NCBI GenBank assembly: GCA_023382655.1
Contig: JAHDWK010000008.1
Coordinates: 124,001 to 188,000 of the forward strand
Reading direction: 5' to 3'
Length of the DNA stretch: 64,000 nt
Source of the DNA: Anaerolineae bacterium
GTDB taxonomy: Bacteria > Chloroflexota > Anaerolineae > Promineifilales > Promineifilaceae
Part shown: in pieces, positions 52,199-59,989 of the stretch
How positions within the stretch are numbered: position 1 is the stretch's first letter
How the letters are laid out: the number at the start of each line of letters is the position of its first letter
Notes under the pieces: model-generated
The model's database searches: none
What the model was told of the DNA's origin: nothing
Seen by the model: the letters and a program-made list of their open reading frames with translations, nothing else
Program-made: the position numbers and the translations under genes

Positions 52199-54931
52199 TC
52201 ACCATTTGTGTATTAACCGGCCCCGCTCACGTTCTTTGTCAATGGTCAGCTGATTGCGAATGTGAGCGTAAACCTGACGAGCCAATTCATTTATGTCAAT
52301 CTCTTCGTTCTCTTTTTTTTCCGCCGTTTCCTCGCCACCCTCGCCCGGCGCAGCGGTGGGTCTGCTGGCCTCCTCCCCTTCCTCAAGCTGAATATAGTCG
52401 GAAAGAACAGACGGAGAAGAAGTCGGGGCATCACGTAGAGGGGGTACGGCCGTAGCCACACCGTCCGCACTTCTTTGCACCACCGGGCTGCCCGCACTCA
52501 TCGGCGGCGCTGGGGCCATCGCCTCTGGCGAGGCCATCACCTCTCGCGAGGCCGTTACCTCTGGCGGCTGCTGCCCAATCAGCGTCCACAAATCGGGCGG
52601 TAAAGTCCCAATTTCGGTAGGTACCAGCCCCACAGCGGCTTCCGTCTGGCGCTGGACGGTAGGGGACACGGCCGTAGTCGCATCGGCGAGTGGCGGCGAA
52701 CCGGCCATAACCCCGGCTACCGGTGGTGTAGCACGGCCCGGACGCGGGCGGCGCGGGCGCAGCAAAGGTACCGATGAATCAGTAGGCATACCTGGTGGCA
52801 CCGCTGCCAGTCGTTCCTCTACCCAAAAATCCTGCGGCGTAGGCGGACGTACTGGCGGTTCGCTGGGCACGGCAAAGGGCGCGGCCTCTGGCGACAAGGG
52901 CGTGGGCGGTGTGGTCTCACGCTGCACAGTTTGTACCGGCCATACGGTCTGCAACGGTGAACTGGTTAACGATGCCGCATCCATCGCCGGTTTGGACTCG
53001 GCATTAACCGTTATATTCATCTCTTGCGGAAGGGCTACGAGCGTGTCATCCGCCAGCGCGGCCTGTAATTTTGGCGCTTCGGCGGAAAATTCCACTGGCG
53101 TAACCACAGGTGACTCGGCTGACAGCCTTACCGGTTCGTCCGGTGAGGGGGTGGATGTGGCGGGCACGGCCGTATCCCCAGTCACCGGTCCCCGTCCACG
53201 GGCTACTGCCACCATCGGCGCTTCGCGGGGCAGTGCAGCCGGCTGACGGCTGACCACACCGGACGTCGGTTTGGCCGCCGGTTGGGGACGCGCAAATGAA
53301 GGTAGCGCCACTTCACTGCTGTCTACTGCTGTTGACGGCGTAACTGTTTCCGGTGAACCGGCAGCTTCCTCCGCTGCCTCCTGCTCCTTGTGTCGCCGCA
53401 TAATCGTCTCCAACCGTCGCCAATTGCGGTCTTCTTCCGTTGATGGCGGCGAAGCCTCTGGCTGGCGCTGTACCACCGGTGGCTGTGCCATTTGTGGCTG
53501 CACCACTGATGGTTGCACCACAGGCGATTGGGCCAGCGGTCGCGGTGGGAGCGAGGCCTGGGGTACTGGCTGCGCCACGGGTGGCGGGACCACAGGTGGC
53601 GGCGAGGCGGAAACGGCAGTGGGTATCGTCATGACAGGTGCAGCAGGGACAATCGGTGATGGCCCGCCCGTTGCCGGTTGACGTTGTATCGGGGGTGTGG
53701 GTGTAGCGGGGGCAGCGACCACCGCCTTTTCTGTTGGTGGTATAAGTGGTGGGGGAGATGCAGAGGGCGGCGGCGGTGACGTCACCGGCACGGCCGTTGG
53801 TGCAGCCGCTGTTTCCGGCTGGCGTTGTACTGGGGTCGCTGGGGCGGTGGGCGCGTCCGGCATTTCTGGTTGGCGTGGCTCCGGGGTGGCTGGCAGAGCA
53901 GGCACGGCCGTCGCTGGTTGGCGTTCGACTAGCGTAGCCGGCATGGCCATTGGCATGGTTGGCGTTTCTGGCTGAGGTTGCCTCGGCGTCGCGGAGGTAG
54001 CGAGGGGGGCGGCGCCCGGTAATGGGCCAACGGTAGACACGGCCACTTCGGCTGCGCTCAGTGCAGGCGTGGCTGGCCGATCCGGTTCGGCATCCAGCGG
54101 CTGCTGTTGTACCAGGGGAGTTGCCGGTACGGTCGTTGCCGGTTGGGGGGCGGGGACAGGGGCGATGGGTACGGCCGTATCGGTGTTTTCCGATCCAGTT
54201 GTGGAACTGGCAGTTGGCGACACAGTTGGTGGCTGTGGCCGTGATGTCAACCGGCCCAATCGCTGCCCAATACGCCCCCAAAGAGATGGCGCTGGCGGTG
54301 GTGTGGACAGCGGCGCGGAAATAGGCTGTGGCGCAGGCACATCTGGCGCTACTAATTCTGGCTCTGTCGCGCCAGGTTCAGCGCCAACTGACGCCGCTTC
54401 TGCCGGTGTCAGTTGTACCGTCGGTGGTTCTGTTTGAATGGCGTGGCGCTGCATGGCCAGTGGCCTATCGGCCGGGGATGATGCCTCTGTGATGGTGGCA
54501 GGGGCATCAGGCAGCGGCGGCACATGGGGCGCGGTTATAAGCGTTGAAGCTGGCGCTTCAGACGTAACGACGGCCGTTGCCGGTGCGACAGTATCCACCA
54601 CGCCTGTTGTACTGTCATCCGGCGTGGTGTGTGGCATATACGCGGGGGATTCTGGTTGGCGCTGGATGGACGGCGCGGCGGGATCAGTTGCGGGTGACGG
54701 CACGGCCGTTGTTTCACCACCAGGTTGAACTGATTCAGCCGCCGACCACACCGCCGGTACCCAGACGAATCCGGGCACTACCGGGCTGCTGGCAGACACG
54801 TCTGCACTGAGCGTAGCCGAAGTGGCCGTACCAGCTTCTGCCGCTTCCTGGCGAAAAATAACCGACGTGCCCGCATATCGCCGCACCCGGTTCGCCAAAG
54901 GATTTGCCCGAACAAGTTTGTTCTCTGCCAT
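52199..54931 (-). CDS. Pro/Thr-rich eCIS protein with VQRQ repeats and conserved C-terminal helix
   Basis: 910 residues, about 90 percent low complexity (Ala, Pro, Thr, Val). The N-terminal 30 residues are basic and ordered (NPLANRVRRYAGTSVIFRQE). The motif [IV]QRQPE or [IV]QRQ recurs many times (SIQRQPESP, PVQRQPETAA, PIQRQPATGG, VVQRQPEASP, TVQRQTEAAV), the same short motif found after the leaders of the cargo proteins. The last 35 residues are a charged helix, IDINELARQVYAHIRNQLTI followed by DKERERGR, which is the conserved end of an eCIS protein found between tube and LysM genes. It may be a flexible hub for cargo or a tube-length element. Function unproven; there is no other tape-measure candidate nearby. 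Confidence 0.7.
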   Translation of the reverse strand: MAENKLVRANPLANRVRRYAGTSVIFRQEAAEAGTATSATLSADVSASSPVVPGFVWVPAVWSAAESVQPGGETTAVPSPATDPAAPSIQRQPESPAYMPHTTPDDSTTGVVDTVAPATAVVTSEAPASTLITAPHVPPLPDAPATITEASSPADRPLAMQRHAIQTEPPTVQLTPAEAASVGAEPGATEPELVAPDVPAPQPISAPLSTPPPAPSLWGRIGQRLGRLTSRPQPPTVSPTASSTTGSENTDTAVPIAPVPAPQPATTVPATPLVQQQPLDAEPDRPATPALSAAEVAVSTVGPLPGAAPLATSATPRQPQPETPTMPMAMPATLVERQPATAVPALPATPEPRQPEMPDAPTAPATPVQRQPETAAAPTAVPVTSPPPPSASPPPLIPPTEKAVVAAPATPTPPIQRQPATGGPSPIVPAAPVMTIPTAVSASPPPVVPPPVAQPVPQASLPPRPLAQSPVVQPSVVQPQMAQPPVVQRQPEASPPSTEEDRNWRRLETIMRRHKEQEAAEEAAGSPETVTPSTAVDSSEVALPSFARPQPAAKPTSGVVSRQPAALPREAPMVAVARGRGPVTGDTAVPATSTPSPDEPVRLSAESPVVTPVEFSAEAPKLQAALADDTLVALPQEMNITVNAESKPAMDAASLTSSPLQTVWPVQTVQRETTPPTPLSPEAAPFAVPSEPPVRPPTPQDFWVEERLAAVPPGMPTDSSVPLLRPRRPRPGRATPPVAGVMAGSPPLADATTAVSPTVQRQTEAAVGLVPTEIGTLPPDLWTLIGQQPPEVTASREVMASPEAMAPAPPMSAGSPVVQRSADGVATAVPPLRDAPTSSPSVLSDYIQLEEGEEASRPTAAPGEGGEETAEKKENEEIDINELARQVYAHIRNQLTIDKERERGRLIHKW

Positions 54932-54948
54932 ATTCCAACAAACGGTTT

Positions 54949-55040
54949 GTCATGCTGAGGTCTTCCGAAGCATCTCGTTGGGCTGAGTTAACCACCGTAA
55001 GGTGATTCCCCGCTCCGAAGATTTCGCCCGGAATGACAGA
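54949..55040. repeat. TGTCATGCTGAGG...GGAATGACAGA dispersed-repeat remnant
   Basis: Contains TGTCATGCTGAGG-TCTTCCGAAGCATCTC and, 33 bases on, CCGAAGATTTCGCCCGGAATGACA; the outer TGTCAT and ATGACA are inverted. This type of repeat (GTCAT...CGAAG) is scattered in many bacterial genomes. An inner CACCGTAAGGTG stem is also present. Confidence 0.65.
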
Positions 55041-55052
55041 TTCTAATACCGT

Positions 55053-55508
55053 TTAGCCCGTCGCCACTGTGACCTCATCGCAAGCCAATTCCAGCGATTG
55101 AATGGCGACACTGTTATCGCTGGATTTCAACTGCGGGCCTGTCCATTTCAGCGGATACGCGCCCGCCAATGTCCAGCTCATCACTTTCTTTTTCATCGAA
55201 TTCATCAGGGAAACCGTCACCTGTTTACGTTCAAATGTTTCACCCATCTGCTTCAGACACCAGTCATACAGTTCGCCGCTGCCGACCCCATTTTTCAAGG
55301 TCATTTTGGCCCCTTTACGTCGTCCGGGGAGCATATGGGTATAGGTATTTAACCCACCTTCCTTCACCTCTTCCATTTCCCACTCAATGGCAGGCAGGGT
55401 GCATTCGGTGAAGGCCGCCTGGGGCGTACCGCCAATTTCCACCACAAAGCGGAAGGCGGGCACGGCCGTTTGCCGCAGGGCATCGGTTGCCAGTCTATCG
55501 TTGGCCAT
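55053..55508 (-). CDS. Second tube protein, T4 gp19-like (Pvc5/Afp5-type)
   Basis: 151 residues. PAFRFVVEIGGTPQAAFTEC, LPAIEWEMEEVKEGGLNTY, HMLPGRRKGAKMTLKNGV and ELYDWCLKQMGE give the gp19/tail tube pattern, and the C-terminus SVAIQSLELACDEVTVATG fits. In Photorhabdus-type injectors Pvc1 builds the tube and Pvc5 forms the first layer next to the baseplate, so position and divergence from the other tube protein suggest that role here. The start overlaps the end of the 50-residue gene by 14 bases, so the two are coupled. Strong family call; layer role inferred. Confidence 0.9.
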   Translation of the reverse strand: MANDRLATDALRQTAVPAFRFVVEIGGTPQAAFTECTLPAIEWEMEEVKEGGLNTYTHMLPGRRKGAKMTLKNGVGSGELYDWCLKQMGETFERKQVTVSLMNSMKKKVMSWTLAGAYPLKWTGPQLKSSDNSVAIQSLELACDEVTVATG

Positions 55509-55647
55509 ATCGTTGTCTCTCTCGTTCCACTACCAGGTCGCGCCGCCACAATGCCAGCACGGCCTCGGCTACCTGCCGCACCTGCTCCGGCGTCAGCTTG
55601 CCCTTTTCGGCAGAATCTGTCTGGTTGGTTGGTTGTGTCTCAGCCAT
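55495..55647 (-). CDS. 50-aa eCIS protein with VxALxRRDLxxERER motif
   Basis: A short gene, easily missed: ATG at 55647, TAG at 55495, 50 codons. It reads MAETQPTNQTDSAEKGK, then a helix LTPEQVRQVAEAVLALWRRD followed by LVVERERQRYGQR. The helix resembles the C-terminal end of the 910-residue Pro-rich protein (LARQVYAHIRNQL...KERERGR), so the two may bind the same partner. It overlaps the second tube gene out of frame by 14 bases. It takes the place of the small Pvc6-like genes of related loci but shows no other similarity. Coding is supported by its overlap, its position and its sensible amphipathic helix. Confidence 0.72.
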   Translation of the reverse strand: MAETQPTNQTDSAEKGKLTPEQVRQVAEAVLALWRRDLVVERERQRYGQR

Positions 55648-55659
55648 GAATTGGTAATC

Positions 55660-55683
55660 GACAATTGATAATTATCAATTGTC
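55660..55683. repeat. Perfect 24-base palindrome
   Basis: GACAATTGATAA joined to its exact complement TTATCAATTGTC, with no loop, followed by another CAATTG. It lies between the 118-aa gene and the 50-aa gene. Related AATTGACAAT words lie at 2405-2430 beside the phosphatase start. Confidence 0.88.
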
Positions 55684-55692
55684 AATTGAAAC

Positions 55693-56049
55693 TTACCCCA
55701 ACGGCGCTACCTGCACCTGAAAAGCGGTATGGCAGGCAGGGCAGATGGCGCCGATAGCGACATGTTCGCTGCTGTTGAGCCGCAGGTACAGTTCCTGCAA
55801 ATAAGCCAGGTCAGAGGCAAACAGGCGCTCGATCAGTTCGGTGGTCACGGCCGTGACCGTGCCCACCTGTGTCACCACCCGGCTCAATAACAACACCGGC
55901 AGGTACGATTCATTGGACCGTACACGCGGGTCATTCATGGCCGCCACCTCATCAATCGCCAATGCCAGACGCATACGGCCGTACTGGTGAAGTTGGCCCA
56001 CCTCATCCACATAACCCCTGGGGAGATAAAATTCCACCTCGTTCTGCAT
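55693..56049 (-). CDS. Conserved small eCIS protein (LPRGYVDEVGxLH family)
   Basis: 118 residues. VEFYLPRGYVDEVGQLHQYG, MRLALAIDEVAAMNDPRVRS, YLPVLLLSRVVTQVG and LFASDLAYLQELYLRLNS match a protein I recall next to tube genes in many bacterial contractile injection loci, including those of Streptomyces; its exact role is not established and a tail assembly chaperone is the usual guess. The C-terminus has a single CPAC (AICPACHTAFQVQ), a half zinc-ribbon. Start chosen at MQNEVEF; the residues before it in frame are repeat-encoded. Sits between the two tube genes. Confidence 0.78.
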   Translation of the reverse strand: MQNEVEFYLPRGYVDEVGQLHQYGRMRLALAIDEVAAMNDPRVRSNESYLPVLLLSRVVTQVGTVTAVTTELIERLFASDLAYLQELYLRLNSSEHVAIGAICPACHTAFQVQVAPLG

Positions 56050-56053
56050 AACG

Positions 56054-56110
56054 GGTAATTGGGCAATCAGGTAATTGGGCAATTACACAATCACCCAATT
56101 ACCCAATTAC
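56054..56110. repeat. GGTAATTGGGCAATCAGG hairpin element
   Basis: Words GGTAATTGGGCAAT on the left arm and their complements CACCCAATTACCCAATTAC on the right. It occupies the gap downstream of the first tube gene, just before the 118-aa gene. Confidence 0.8.
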
Positions 56111-56113
56111 AAC

Positions 56114-56557
56114 CTACTGCACGCGCACAATATACTCATGCGCAATCGTCAATTCTTCCACGCCAATCTCGTTGCTATCCGCTTTTGGCTGCGGGCCGCT
56201 CACCTTCACCGGCCACGCCTGTTCAAAATTCCAGCGGGCAATTGGCGCCAACTGCTGGTTATACATCACCACCGACCCATTGTGACGAGCCGCGTCCACA
56301 TTGCCATCTTCCACTTGCTTACGCCAGTTCCAGATGTCCATGCTGCTGGTAATGCCCCGCTTCAAGGTGATATTTTCCCACTTCAACCGGCCGGGCAATT
56401 TCATCACCACTTCCTGACCGCTTTCCGTGATCACCTTGTGCTCAACAATTTCCTGTTCTGAGCCTAAACCGGAACATTCGGTGAAGTAACCGCTGACAAC
56501 ACCTTGAATTTCAATGCCGAAATGAAAACCAACAAGGGGGTCTTCACGATCTGCCAT
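56114..56557 (-). CDS. Main tube protein, T4 gp19-like (Pvc1/Afp1-type)
   Basis: 147 residues. EDPLVGFHFGIEIQGVVSGY and FTECSGLGSEQEIVEHKV open the gp19-like fold; KLPGRLKWENITLKRGITSS, DIWNWRKQVEDGNV, RWNFEQAWPVKVSGPQ and the end VEELTIAHEYIVRVQ complete it. Hexamers of this protein stack into the inner tube that carries the cargo. The start has AGGAG eight bases upstream, one of the better ribosome sites of the window, in keeping with high output. It follows the sheath gene with an AATT-word repeat between. Strong call. Confidence 0.94.
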   Translation of the reverse strand: MADREDPLVGFHFGIEIQGVVSGYFTECSGLGSEQEIVEHKVITESGQEVVMKLPGRLKWENITLKRGITSSMDIWNWRKQVEDGNVDAARHNGSVVMYNQQLAPIARWNFEQAWPVKVSGPQPKADSNEIGVEELTIAHEYIVRVQ

Positions 56558-56575
56558 TGCATTTCTCCTTATCAG

Positions 56576-56646
56576 GAGGAATTAGGAATTAGGAATTAGG
56601 AATTATGAAGGGCGTTCATAATTCATAATTCATCCTTCATAATTCC
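56576..56646. repeat. GGAATTAGGAATTAGGAATTA hairpin element
   Basis: Three to four copies of GGAATTA, then TATGAAGG, then ATTCATAATTCAT words that pair with the left arm. It separates sheath and first tube genes and could set the high tube-to-sheath ratio. Related to 48740. Confidence 0.8.
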
Positions 56647-56648
56647 CA

Positions 56649-57983
56649 CTATGCTTCCGCATCCGCGCCGGCCCACTGGCTCAGACGCAAGATCACGAAT
56701 TCGGCCGGTTTCACCGGCGCCATACCAACTTCAATAATAAGCTGCCCCAGGTCGCGGATTTCGTGCGGGTTAAGCTCCTCATCGCACTTCACGTAGAAAG
56801 CCTGCTCCGGCGTCGCGCCGAAGAGCGCGCCACTGCGCCAGACCACGCGCAAGAAGGCCACAATATCCCGCCGTACCCGCGCCCACAGGTTGCTGTCGTT
56901 GGGTTCAAACACCACCCATTGCAAACCCACATCCAGCGATTGCCCCACCTGGCTGAACAGACGACGCACATTGATGTAGCGCCACGACCCGTCACTGCTG
57001 AGGGTGCGGGCGCCCCACACCCGGATACCTCGTCCAGGGAAGGAGCGGATGCAGTTCACGCCAATGGGATTAAGCGTATCCTGTTCGCCTTTGGTCAGGT
57101 CAATCTCCAGATTGGTCGCGCCCAGGATCACTTCGTTGGCGGGGGCTTTGTGGACGCCACGTTCGGCGTCGGTGCGGTTGTAGATGCCAACGATATGGCC
57201 GCTGGGGGGCACAAACTTGCTGTTCTGCGGGCTGTCGCTCAGGTCAGCCACTTCGACCCAGGGGTAGTACATAGCCGCATAGGAGGTGTCGAAGTTGACG
57301 TAGTAGCGCCAGTCACGCGCATCTTGGGCGCTGAGGCCAGGCGGCGTGTCCAGCAAAGCAAAGCGGTACTGCATATTCTCGCAGTGAGCGATCATCGCCG
57401 TTTGCACCTGCTTGACGCGCTTTTTGGCCTCTTCAGAGCCATCATACCCATAGAATGCATCCGGGCAGACCAGCAGGCTGATGTTGCTAAACGCTTCCAA
57501 CCCGTTGATGCCGGTGCGTTCAGATACATCGCCAATGAACTCTTTGGCGGTGAGGGGGCCGAAGCTGGGTTCCGATTCGGCAGCGGCGTCACCGCCTTCG
57601 GCCGGGGCCTCATCGGCTTTGGTCGCAGCTTTCTTAGGCGCGGGTTTGGCTCTGGGCTTGGGCATCTCGGTGATGGCGCGCAGGCTGGTGACGTAACAGG
57701 GGCCACCACCATTATTGAAGTAACCGTAAACCGCATCAGGCAGGTACGCCCCTTCGACGAATCCGCCAAAGATGTTGCTAAACTGCGTCCAGTTGGTGAC
57801 AAGCATGGCGCGCCCCAAGACGGAGTCGCGCACTTCTTCGCCCTTGTCATTGATGGACTTGATGCTGGCTTCGGCTGTAATACCCAGAAAAGCGGTGATG
57901 GAGGTGCCCGCCGCCTCTATGGGCTTGGTGCCTTTGTCTACCTGTTCAACATAGACACCAGGAGTTGCGTATGCTACAGCCAT
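56649..57983 (-). CDS. Contractile sheath protein (Pvc2-4/Afp2-4-type)
   Basis: 444 residues. The N-terminus YATPGVYVEQVDKGTKPIEA and TSITAFLGITAEAS is the donor-strand arm of contractile sheath proteins. LVTNWTQFSNIFGGF, YLPDAVYGYFNNGGGPCYV and the C-terminal LFGATPEQAFYVKCDEELNP, VGMAPVKPAEFVILRLSQW complete the family pattern. A Lys/Ala/Pro insertion (PRAKPAPKKAATKADEAP) around residues 110-135 probably forms a loop on the outer surface. Only one sheath gene is present, whereas Photorhabdus and Serratia loci have three. The start has AGGAG upstream. Very strong call. Confidence 0.96.
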   Translation of the reverse strand: MAVAYATPGVYVEQVDKGTKPIEAAGTSITAFLGITAEASIKSINDKGEEVRDSVLGRAMLVTNWTQFSNIFGGFVEGAYLPDAVYGYFNNGGGPCYVTSLRAITEMPKPRAKPAPKKAATKADEAPAEGGDAAAESEPSFGPLTAKEFIGDVSERTGINGLEAFSNISLLVCPDAFYGYDGSEEAKKRVKQVQTAMIAHCENMQYRFALLDTPPGLSAQDARDWRYYVNFDTSYAAMYYPWVEVADLSDSPQNSKFVPPSGHIVGIYNRTDAERGVHKAPANEVILGATNLEIDLTKGEQDTLNPIGVNCIRSFPGRGIRVWGARTLSSDGSWRYINVRRLFSQVGQSLDVGLQWVVFEPNDSNLWARVRRDIVAFLRVVWRSGALFGATPEQAFYVKCDEELNPHEIRDLGQLIIEVGMAPVKPAEFVILRLSQWAGADAEA

Positions 57984-58044
57984 ATTTCATTCTCCTTGTG
58001 AAATTGGGGCCGGTTGGGTGAACCGGGCCGCCTTATATCCAGAA

Positions 58045-58121
58045 ACAGTAAACGATAAACAGTAAGCGGTAAGCAGTAAGCAGCAACAGTCTAGCAACTG
58101 ACCACTGCTCACTGTTTACTA
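58045..58121. repeat. AAACAGTAAGCGGTAAGCAGTAAG word element
   Basis: The AGTAAGC/GATAAAC words are iterated four or more times, then complement words (CTGCTCACTGTTTACT) follow. First of two hairpin elements in the 259-base gap upstream of the sheath gene. Confidence 0.75.
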
Positions 58122-58179
58122 GCAGGCGGGGCGCGGTTTTGGATGAGGTTATATGGTTTCATAAGCGATTAGTTCTCCT

Positions 58180-58243
58180 GACCGTTTGTAGTAGGCGATT
58201 TATCGCCGTCAGATGGCGATGAATCACCTGCTACGAACAGGTC
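58180..58243. repeat. Large imperfect hairpin (GTAGTAGGCGATTTATCGCC type)
   Basis: Left arm 58180-58210 and right arm 58214-58243 pair over about 30 bases with a few changes, several of which are G-T compatible. It ends at the DUF4255 stop codon, so it may end or process that transcript before the highly expressed sheath gene. Confidence 0.78.
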
Positions 58244-59097
58244 TATAGTTCAATGTCGTAGTTGCCTTTGGTGTTGGGGACGGTGATTTTGAGTTCTTTG
58301 GCTTTGCCGCTTTCTGGGGTGGCAACCAGAGTGTAATTACCATCGAGTAAACCGCCTAAACGGAAACGGCCGTCACCATCCGTCACATCCACCAATCCCC
58401 GCTCGCGTATCTCCACGCGAATGCCCGGCTGCGGTTGTCCTTTTTGCAGCACATAACCGCCAATATACAACGCCTCGGCGGCCATGCTGGTGCCCGGTTC
58501 CAACGCACTGTGGCGCGGGTCGGGAGACAGCCCGGTGCGCATGGTAAAAGTACGTACCGGTGGCCCGATCACTTCTTGCCACGGGTCCATAGCTACCGTA
58601 ACCAGGTAGGAAATGCTGGGGCGCATTTCATTGTCGAGGGCACTCCACACCTCGGCCGGGTTGGTCAGCTTGTCATGGCTGGCCACGCGCCCCTGAATGT
58701 CAAACGCCTGCCCCTGCATATCACCCACCAGAAAAGTGTCTTCCAACACGGGATGGCGGAACAGGGCCATGAGAACGCGGGAGAGCAGTCGGTGTTCGTC
58801 GTCCGGTTCGGCCGCCCAGGCGGTAATCATATAATAACAATCCACGCGGAAGGGGGTTCGTTTCAGGTGCGCCAGATCAATATGTGGCCCGCCGTTTTGT
58901 TTGATCGTTTCCCACTGGTGTTGGCGCAGTACCACATTTTCGCGCACGTCATATAGGAAGAAGTTGATGGTCGGTTTAGCCAGCTTGGCGCTCCATTCGC
59001 GCTTGGGCTGGTCAAACTTCACGTCAATTTCCCCATTTTTAATGGGAATTTCGGCGACGAGTAGTTTTTTGATGGATTCATCCAGATCGGCGAGCAT
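58243..59097 (-). CDS. DUF4255 tube-cap protein with regulatory beta domain (Pvc16/Afp16-type)
   Basis: 284 residues. DLDESIKKLLVAEIPIKNGE, KPTINFFLYDVRENVVLRQH and DCYYMITAWAAEPDDEHRLL, ALFRHPVLEDTFLVG are the DUF4255 signature. The family includes Afp16, the cap that ends tube and sheath and sets particle length. The last 70 residues form a carboxypeptidase-regulatory-like beta sandwich (GIRVEIRERGLVDVTDGDGR, FRLGGLLDGNYTLVATP), an extension not needed by the cap and possibly exposed on the particle. The gene precedes the sheath gene, which is unusual against Afp order but common in non-classical loci. Confidence 0.92.
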   Translation of the reverse strand: MLADLDESIKKLLVAEIPIKNGEIDVKFDQPKREWSAKLAKPTINFFLYDVRENVVLRQHQWETIKQNGGPHIDLAHLKRTPFRVDCYYMITAWAAEPDDEHRLLSRVLMALFRHPVLEDTFLVGDMQGQAFDIQGRVASHDKLTNPAEVWSALDNEMRPSISYLVTVAMDPWQEVIGPPVRTFTMRTGLSPDPRHSALEPGTSMAAEALYIGGYVLQKGQPQPGIRVEIRERGLVDVTDGDGRFRLGGLLDGNYTLVATPESGKAKELKITVPNTKGNYDIEL

Positions 59098-59108
59098 GGT
59101 AGAAATCC

Positions 59109-59181
59109 CTAGATATTTGGATATTGAGATATTGGGATATTAGCCAGACAGCAATATCCTAATACCTCAATATCTCAATCT
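59109..59181. repeat. GGATATTGAGATATTGGGATATT hairpin element
   Basis: Three copies of (G)GATATT(GA/GG) are followed by AATATCC/AATACC words on the right arm. It fills the gap between the DUF4157 and DUF4255 genes. Same word as the element at 59959. Confidence 0.82.
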
Positions 59182-59186
59182 CTTCG

Positions 59187-59942
59187 TTACGCAGCCAACT
59201 CCTCTTCTTCCATTTCCTGCGCCTGGGCCAGTTCTTCTTCCTCTTCTTGCATTTGCAGTTCTTCTTCCTCTTCCTGTGCCTGAATGGGTTCTTCTTCCTC
59301 TTCCTGCATTTGCAGTTCCTCTTCTTCGGCTTCGCGCTGGATGTCATCCGGTTGGGTCATAACGGTTTCGGCCACATGGTCGGCTTCGGCCTCATACTGG
59401 TCGTTGGGGTCATTCACAGCCATTTTACCCTGCACGGCCGGGGCCGATGCGCCCTGCTGCACCACGTGGGTCAGTTCATGGGCGATAAGGGTCTGGCCAT
59501 CGCTACTGGCGGGATTGTATTCGCCGGCGCGGAAGAAGATGTCGTTGCCGGTGGTGAACGCTTTGGCCCCCAGTTGGTGCGACAATTGGTCAGCCTGACT
59601 GTCGGTGTGAATTTTGACACCGCTGAAATCCTGGCCCATGGTGGCCCCGGCTTTGGCAGCCATGCCGTCATCCAGACCATGACCGCCGCCGCGCTGCTGG
59701 TTGATGCTGCTGGTAGTGTCATCGTCCAGTTCCGTGGGACCGCTGCCGCTGCGCTGCGCCAGGAATCGCTGCACGGCCGTATTGCCCACCGTTTGCTGCA
59801 TCTGTTGCACGGCCGTGGCATCCAGCCGCCCTGCCAATGGATCCGCAGGAACAGGGGTGTTCTCTTTTTGAGGTACGGCCGTTTCCACCGTCGGTTTTGG
59901 TTTTACCTTTCCCTTATCTTCAAAAGCATGTTCAGATGGCAT
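59187..59942 (-). CDS. DUF4157 (HELTH) protein with acidic Gln/Glu repeat tail
   Basis: 251 residues from MPSEHAF; a longer frame starts in the neighbouring repeat. The leader core appears in short form (ATAVQQMQQTVGNTAVQRF). DUF4157 covers about 95-175: GATMGQDFSGVKIHTDSQAD, AFTTGNDIFFRAGEYNP and the zinc-like motif IAHELTHVVQQG. DUF4157 is typical for eCIS-linked proteins and is thought to be peptidase-like. The tail is built of repeats of LQMQEEEEE and AQEEEEE (about 45 residues), so the C-terminus is extremely acidic. Between the AAA ATPase and cap genes it may help cargo loading rather than act as toxin. The DUF call is firm; its role is inference. Confidence 0.88.
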   Translation of the reverse strand: MPSEHAFEDKGKVKPKPTVETAVPQKENTPVPADPLAGRLDATAVQQMQQTVGNTAVQRFLAQRSGSGPTELDDDTTSSINQQRGGGHGLDDGMAAKAGATMGQDFSGVKIHTDSQADQLSHQLGAKAFTTGNDIFFRAGEYNPASSDGQTLIAHELTHVVQQGASAPAVQGKMAVNDPNDQYEAEADHVAETVMTQPDDIQREAEEEELQMQEEEEEPIQAQEEEEELQMQEEEEELAQAQEMEEEELAA

Positions 59943-59958
59943 GGGTTCCTCCAAGAAA

Positions 59959-59989
59959 GATATTGGGATATTGCGAATATCCCAATATC
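59959..59989. repeat. Perfect 14-base inverted repeat of the GATATT word
   Basis: GATATTGGGATATT (59959-59972) and AATATCCCAATATC (59976-59989) pair exactly around GCG. The TGA stop of the AAA ATPase gene (59990-59992) begins right at its edge, and the repeat supplies the protein's last residues. Confidence 0.9.

Noticed and set aside
56114..57983. Prophage
   Set aside because: Sheath and tube genes are present, but no capsid, portal, terminase, integrase or lysis genes are found.
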